In this document: positions 61,649-64,000 of the stretch, one piece after another
How the letters are laid out: each line of letters opens with the position of its first letter
How positions within the stretch are numbered: the first letter of the stretch is position 1
Source: Planctomycetaceae bacterium
GTDB taxonomy: Bacteria > Planctomycetota > Planctomycetia > Planctomycetales > Planctomycetaceae
Assembly: GCA_028284485.1 (NCBI GenBank)
Contig: JANQRQ010000321.1
Span: 1-64,000, forward strand
Length of the DNA: 64,000 nucleotides
Direction of reading: 5' to 3'
The notes under the pieces: model-generated
What the model saw: the letters and a program-made list of their open reading frames with translations, nothing else
Databases searched by the model: none
What the model was told of the DNA's origin: nothing
Made by a program: the position numbers and the translations under genes

Positions 61649-64000
61649 CTAATCGATGTAGATGAATTCATTCGACGCGAGCAATCCCTGGCAGATCACC
61701 CGCCAAGCTTTCGAATGGCTTTCATTACCTTGAATCATCTCTCGACAAAGATCCATCTCGAACGATTGAGGTCGACGCCCGTAAGCGAGCAAAAAGGCAT
61801 ACTCAATTTGCCGATTAACCTGAGCTGGGCGCTTATCCGGAATCTGCTCCGCGAACCGTTCGGCCATCTCGTGAATGAATGGATTATTCATCAATGAAAG
61901 TGCCTGAATTGGGACGGTTGAAACGAATCGGTGCGGTTCATTCGTCTGATAATCGGGAGCGTCAAACAACCTTAAAAATGAGACGACCCGATTACGCTTG
62001 TATTCCAGATAAATGCTGCGGCGATGATGATTATCGTCTGAATCACTCACCATCCATTGACCGTCGTAACCCCTTTTGACCGGCACTGGACGGCCACCTA
62101 ATGTTGGGTCCAAAGCCCCCGTCACGGCCAACATCGCATCGCGAATTGCTTCCGCTTCCAACCGTTGGCGATTACGTCGCCACCAGAGACGATTCTCTGG
62201 ATCCAGTGAGTCGTGTTTGGAATCCGTATCACTCGACTGCCGATAGACATGCGAATTCATAATCAACCGGTGTAGTGACTTAATGCTCCAGCCATCTTCG
62301 ACAAATCGAACTGCCAGGTAGTCCACAAGTTCCGGGTGACTTGGACGGGCACCTTGGGCACCAAAGTCGTCGGGTGTCCGCACGAGTCCACGACCAAAAT
62401 GGTACTGCCAAATCCGATTAACAATGACGCGACCGGTCAATGGGTTGTCCGCACGTGTGATCCAACGGGCTAACGTCAGTCGGCGTTTGGAAGTTCGAGA
62501 ATCGGGATCGGGTTCAGGAAAATTGGCGTCTGATTCGGTTTTCCTGAGGACGATCGGGACCGCCGGCGCTACAGGTACACCTGGACTCTGAAAGTCGCCA
62601 CGCACTAATACGTGTGTTGAAGGAATTTCCGAAGTTGAAACATCCCACAACGCCCAGATCCTGTCACGAGGCTCGATCGCTTTGAGTCGTTTTTCGGCGA
62701 CCTTTGAAGCTTCTTCCAAGACACGGACTTTTTGTTCCAATTCGGGAAATGCGCGATCAAGTTCGTCATCGCTAACGGAATACATGCCCTTAAACTCTGC
62801 AACCAAACTATTCTCAGCATCGGAACGCTGTTGTGGCGACTTCGCGAACGCGGAAAGCACTTCCAGCCGTTGTCGGTCTTCTAATGTCTGTGCTTGTTGA
62901 ATCAACCACTGATAAAAGTATTCCCGGCGGTGCTGTTTAACAGTCTGTTGATTCTCCTGCAGATTTTGTGAAACCTCGGCGACCTGCCGCTGAAACTTGT
63001 CACGCTCGGATCGCTGGCCAACGTAAAGAAACCGGACAGGCCACTTCACACCATATTTGTTATTGGCAGCGATCCAATTCTCCGGATCGTATGCCGGCTT
63101 GAAGATGGAAATCAGCGAATAGTAGTCTTCTTGGAATAACGGGTCGAACTTACTGTCATGGCATCGCACACAGTTGAAGTTCAGCCCCACCGCGGCCTTC
63201 ATGGCAACTTCCATCCCAGTCAGAAGCCGATCCCAACGCTTGTCTAACTGAAACATCGTTTGGTTGTCGGTCCCGTCCGGCGTACATCTTAAAAACCCGG
63301 TCGCGGTCAACTTGTCAATCACGTCAGGTGACCATTCGGCCATTTCGCGCCAATTGACCAATTCGTCACCCGCAAATTGCTCAAGCAGAAAATCGTTGTA
63401 CGGTTTGTCAGAATTAAAGCTCCGAACGACATAGTCGCGATACTTCCATGCCTCCGGTCGCCCGGCATCTGTGATGTACCCGTTCGAATCAGAATATCCA
63501 GCGACATCGAGCCAGTGTCGTCCCCAACGCTCGCCATATTGAGGAGAGGACAGCAAGCGGTCGATCAATCGAGCATAAGCATCCGGCGAATTGTCGTTGA
63601 CGAAAGCTTCGATTTCCTCGGGCCGCGGTGGTAGGCCGAGCAGATCGAAGAAGGCTCGCCTGACCAATGTCCTGCGGTCGGCCTCCCGATTCATCATCAT
63701 TCCGCGTGATTCCAAAGAAGCCAAAATGAAGGCATCGACAGGAGTCTGCAATTGATCTGTATTGCCGACATCAGGAATTTGCGGGCGTGTTGGAGTTTGG
63801 AACGACCAAAACTGTCGTTCCTGGTCAGTGATTCGCTTCTTCGTCGATTCAACGGTACCACTCACGGGAAAACGGCCCAAACTGATCCAAACTCGAATCA
63901 TCTCCCGATGTTGCTTGCTGAGCGGTTCGCCTTCCGGCGGCATTTCGCCTTCATTAATCACTTGCCAAAGTCGGCTCGACTCAGGATCACCTGGAACAAT
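61649..64000 (-). CDS. Cytochrome-like PSCyt1/DUF1549/DUF1553 (PSD1) protein, 5' end outside window
   Basis: The frame stays open to the right edge, giving 783 residues without the N-terminus. The first visible residues (VPGDPESSRLWQVINEGEMP) are the end of PSCyt1, so its heme motif lies beyond the window. DUF1549 follows with YGERWGRHWLDVAGYSDSNG and CVRCHDSKFDPLFQEDYYSL, then a helical segment (EELDRAFPELEQ-like), and DUF1553 with NPLTGRVIVNRIWQYHFGRG, GWSIKSLHRLIMNSHVY and SLMNNPFIHEMAERFAEQ. It is the upstream partner of the DUF1501 gene, which starts 12 bp after its stop. Confidence 0.92.
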   Translation of the reverse strand: MVPGDPESSRLWQVINEGEMPPEGEPLSKQHREMIRVWISLGRFPVSGTVESTKKRITDQERQFWSFQTPTRPQIPDVGNTDQLQTPVDAFILASLESRGMMMNREADRRTLVRRAFFDLLGLPPRPEEIEAFVNDNSPDAYARLIDRLLSSPQYGERWGRHWLDVAGYSDSNGYITDAGRPEAWKYRDYVVRSFNSDKPYNDFLLEQFAGDELVNWREMAEWSPDVIDKLTATGFLRCTPDGTDNQTMFQLDKRWDRLLTGMEVAMKAAVGLNFNCVRCHDSKFDPLFQEDYYSLISIFKPAYDPENWIAANNKYGVKWPVRFLYVGQRSERDKFQRQVAEVSQNLQENQQTVKQHRREYFYQWLIQQAQTLEDRQRLEVLSAFAKSPQQRSDAENSLVAEFKGMYSVSDDELDRAFPELEQKVRVLEEASKVAEKRLKAIEPRDRIWALWDVSTSEIPSTHVLVRGDFQSPGVPVAPAVPIVLRKTESDANFPEPDPDSRTSKRRLTLARWITRADNPLTGRVIVNRIWQYHFGRGLVRTPDDFGAQGARPSHPELVDYLAVRFVEDGWSIKSLHRLIMNSHVYRQSSDTDSKHDSLDPENRLWWRRNRQRLEAEAIRDAMLAVTGALDPTLGGRPVPVKRGYDGQWMVSDSDDNHHRRSIYLEYKRNRVVSFLRLFDAPDYQTNEPHRFVSTVPIQALSLMNNPFIHEMAERFAEQIPDKRPAQVNRQIEYAFLLAYGRRPQSFEMDLCREMIQGNESHSKAWRVICQGLLASNEFIYID

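Overview
The window reads as chromosomal DNA of a planctomycete (class Planctomycetia, perhaps Pirellulales; genus not resolved). The evidence is the protein families. There are two PSCyt/DUF1549/DUF1553 plus DUF1501 gene pairs and one DUF1592 plus DUF1552 pair. There are five secreted type I sulfatases, a giant Hanks-type kinase with extracytoplasmic propellers, and many exported proteins with Tat- or Sec-type leaders. Forty coding sequences are supported; the first and last run off the window. I saw no rRNA, tRNA, CRISPR array, transposase, integrase or phage gene.

Layout. 1-4270: the end of a DUF1593/Sde182-like protein, an orphan secretin-domain protein, an exported sugar isomerase-like protein and two small membrane proteins. 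4519-12309: secreted enzymes (ASST-like propeller with a Gly/Pro/Arg-rich insert, PD40-like propeller, CE7 acetyl-xylan-type esterase, second serine esterase, DUF3500 protein). 12621-16487: cytochrome-like PSD1 protein plus DUF1501 partner. 16985-21882: DUF1579 protein, sulfatase, exported hydroxypyruvate-isomerase-like protein, FAD/NAD(P) protein. 21986-28558: a 2190-residue kinase with four long propeller repeats, an FGE-like domain and a beta-sandwich-like segment. 29215-35878: DUF3124 protein, sulfatase, GH43/32-like propeller, membrane-anchored glutamate-synthase-domain protein, GNAT, small helical exported protein. 36096-44303: sulfatase, FG-GAP repeat protein, endonuclease/exonuclease/phosphatase protein, an unknown exported protein, a tandem NIPSNAP protein and a HAD phosphatase. 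44484-48382: DUF1552 and DUF1592 pair. 48533-52544: alpha/beta hydrolase and a 954-residue protein built from two copies of an unrecognised domain and two WGR-SUKH units. 52717-60141: sulfatase, agarase-like GH, GH140-like GH, sulfatase and PD40 propeller, which looks like a polysaccharide-degradation locus. 60236-64000: second DUF1501/PSD1 pair.

How the genes fit together. Most products are predicted to act outside the cytoplasm, on sulfated or acetylated polysaccharides: sulfatases, CE7 esterase, GH140-like and agarase-like hydrolases, and propellers. No formylglycine-generating enzyme with its catalytic cysteines is visible, so sulfatase maturation must be supplied from elsewhere in the genome. 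Two good intrinsic terminators (near 40390 and 42240) end single genes; most genes seem to be transcribed singly or in pairs.

I did not find a convincing complete new multi-gene system. The best candidates for something undescribed are the duplicated A-A-(WGR-SUKH)-(WGR-SUKH) protein at 49680-52544, the kinase/propeller/FGE-like fusion at 21986-28558, and the Gly/Pro/Arg-rich insert in the ASST-like propeller at 5839-6105.
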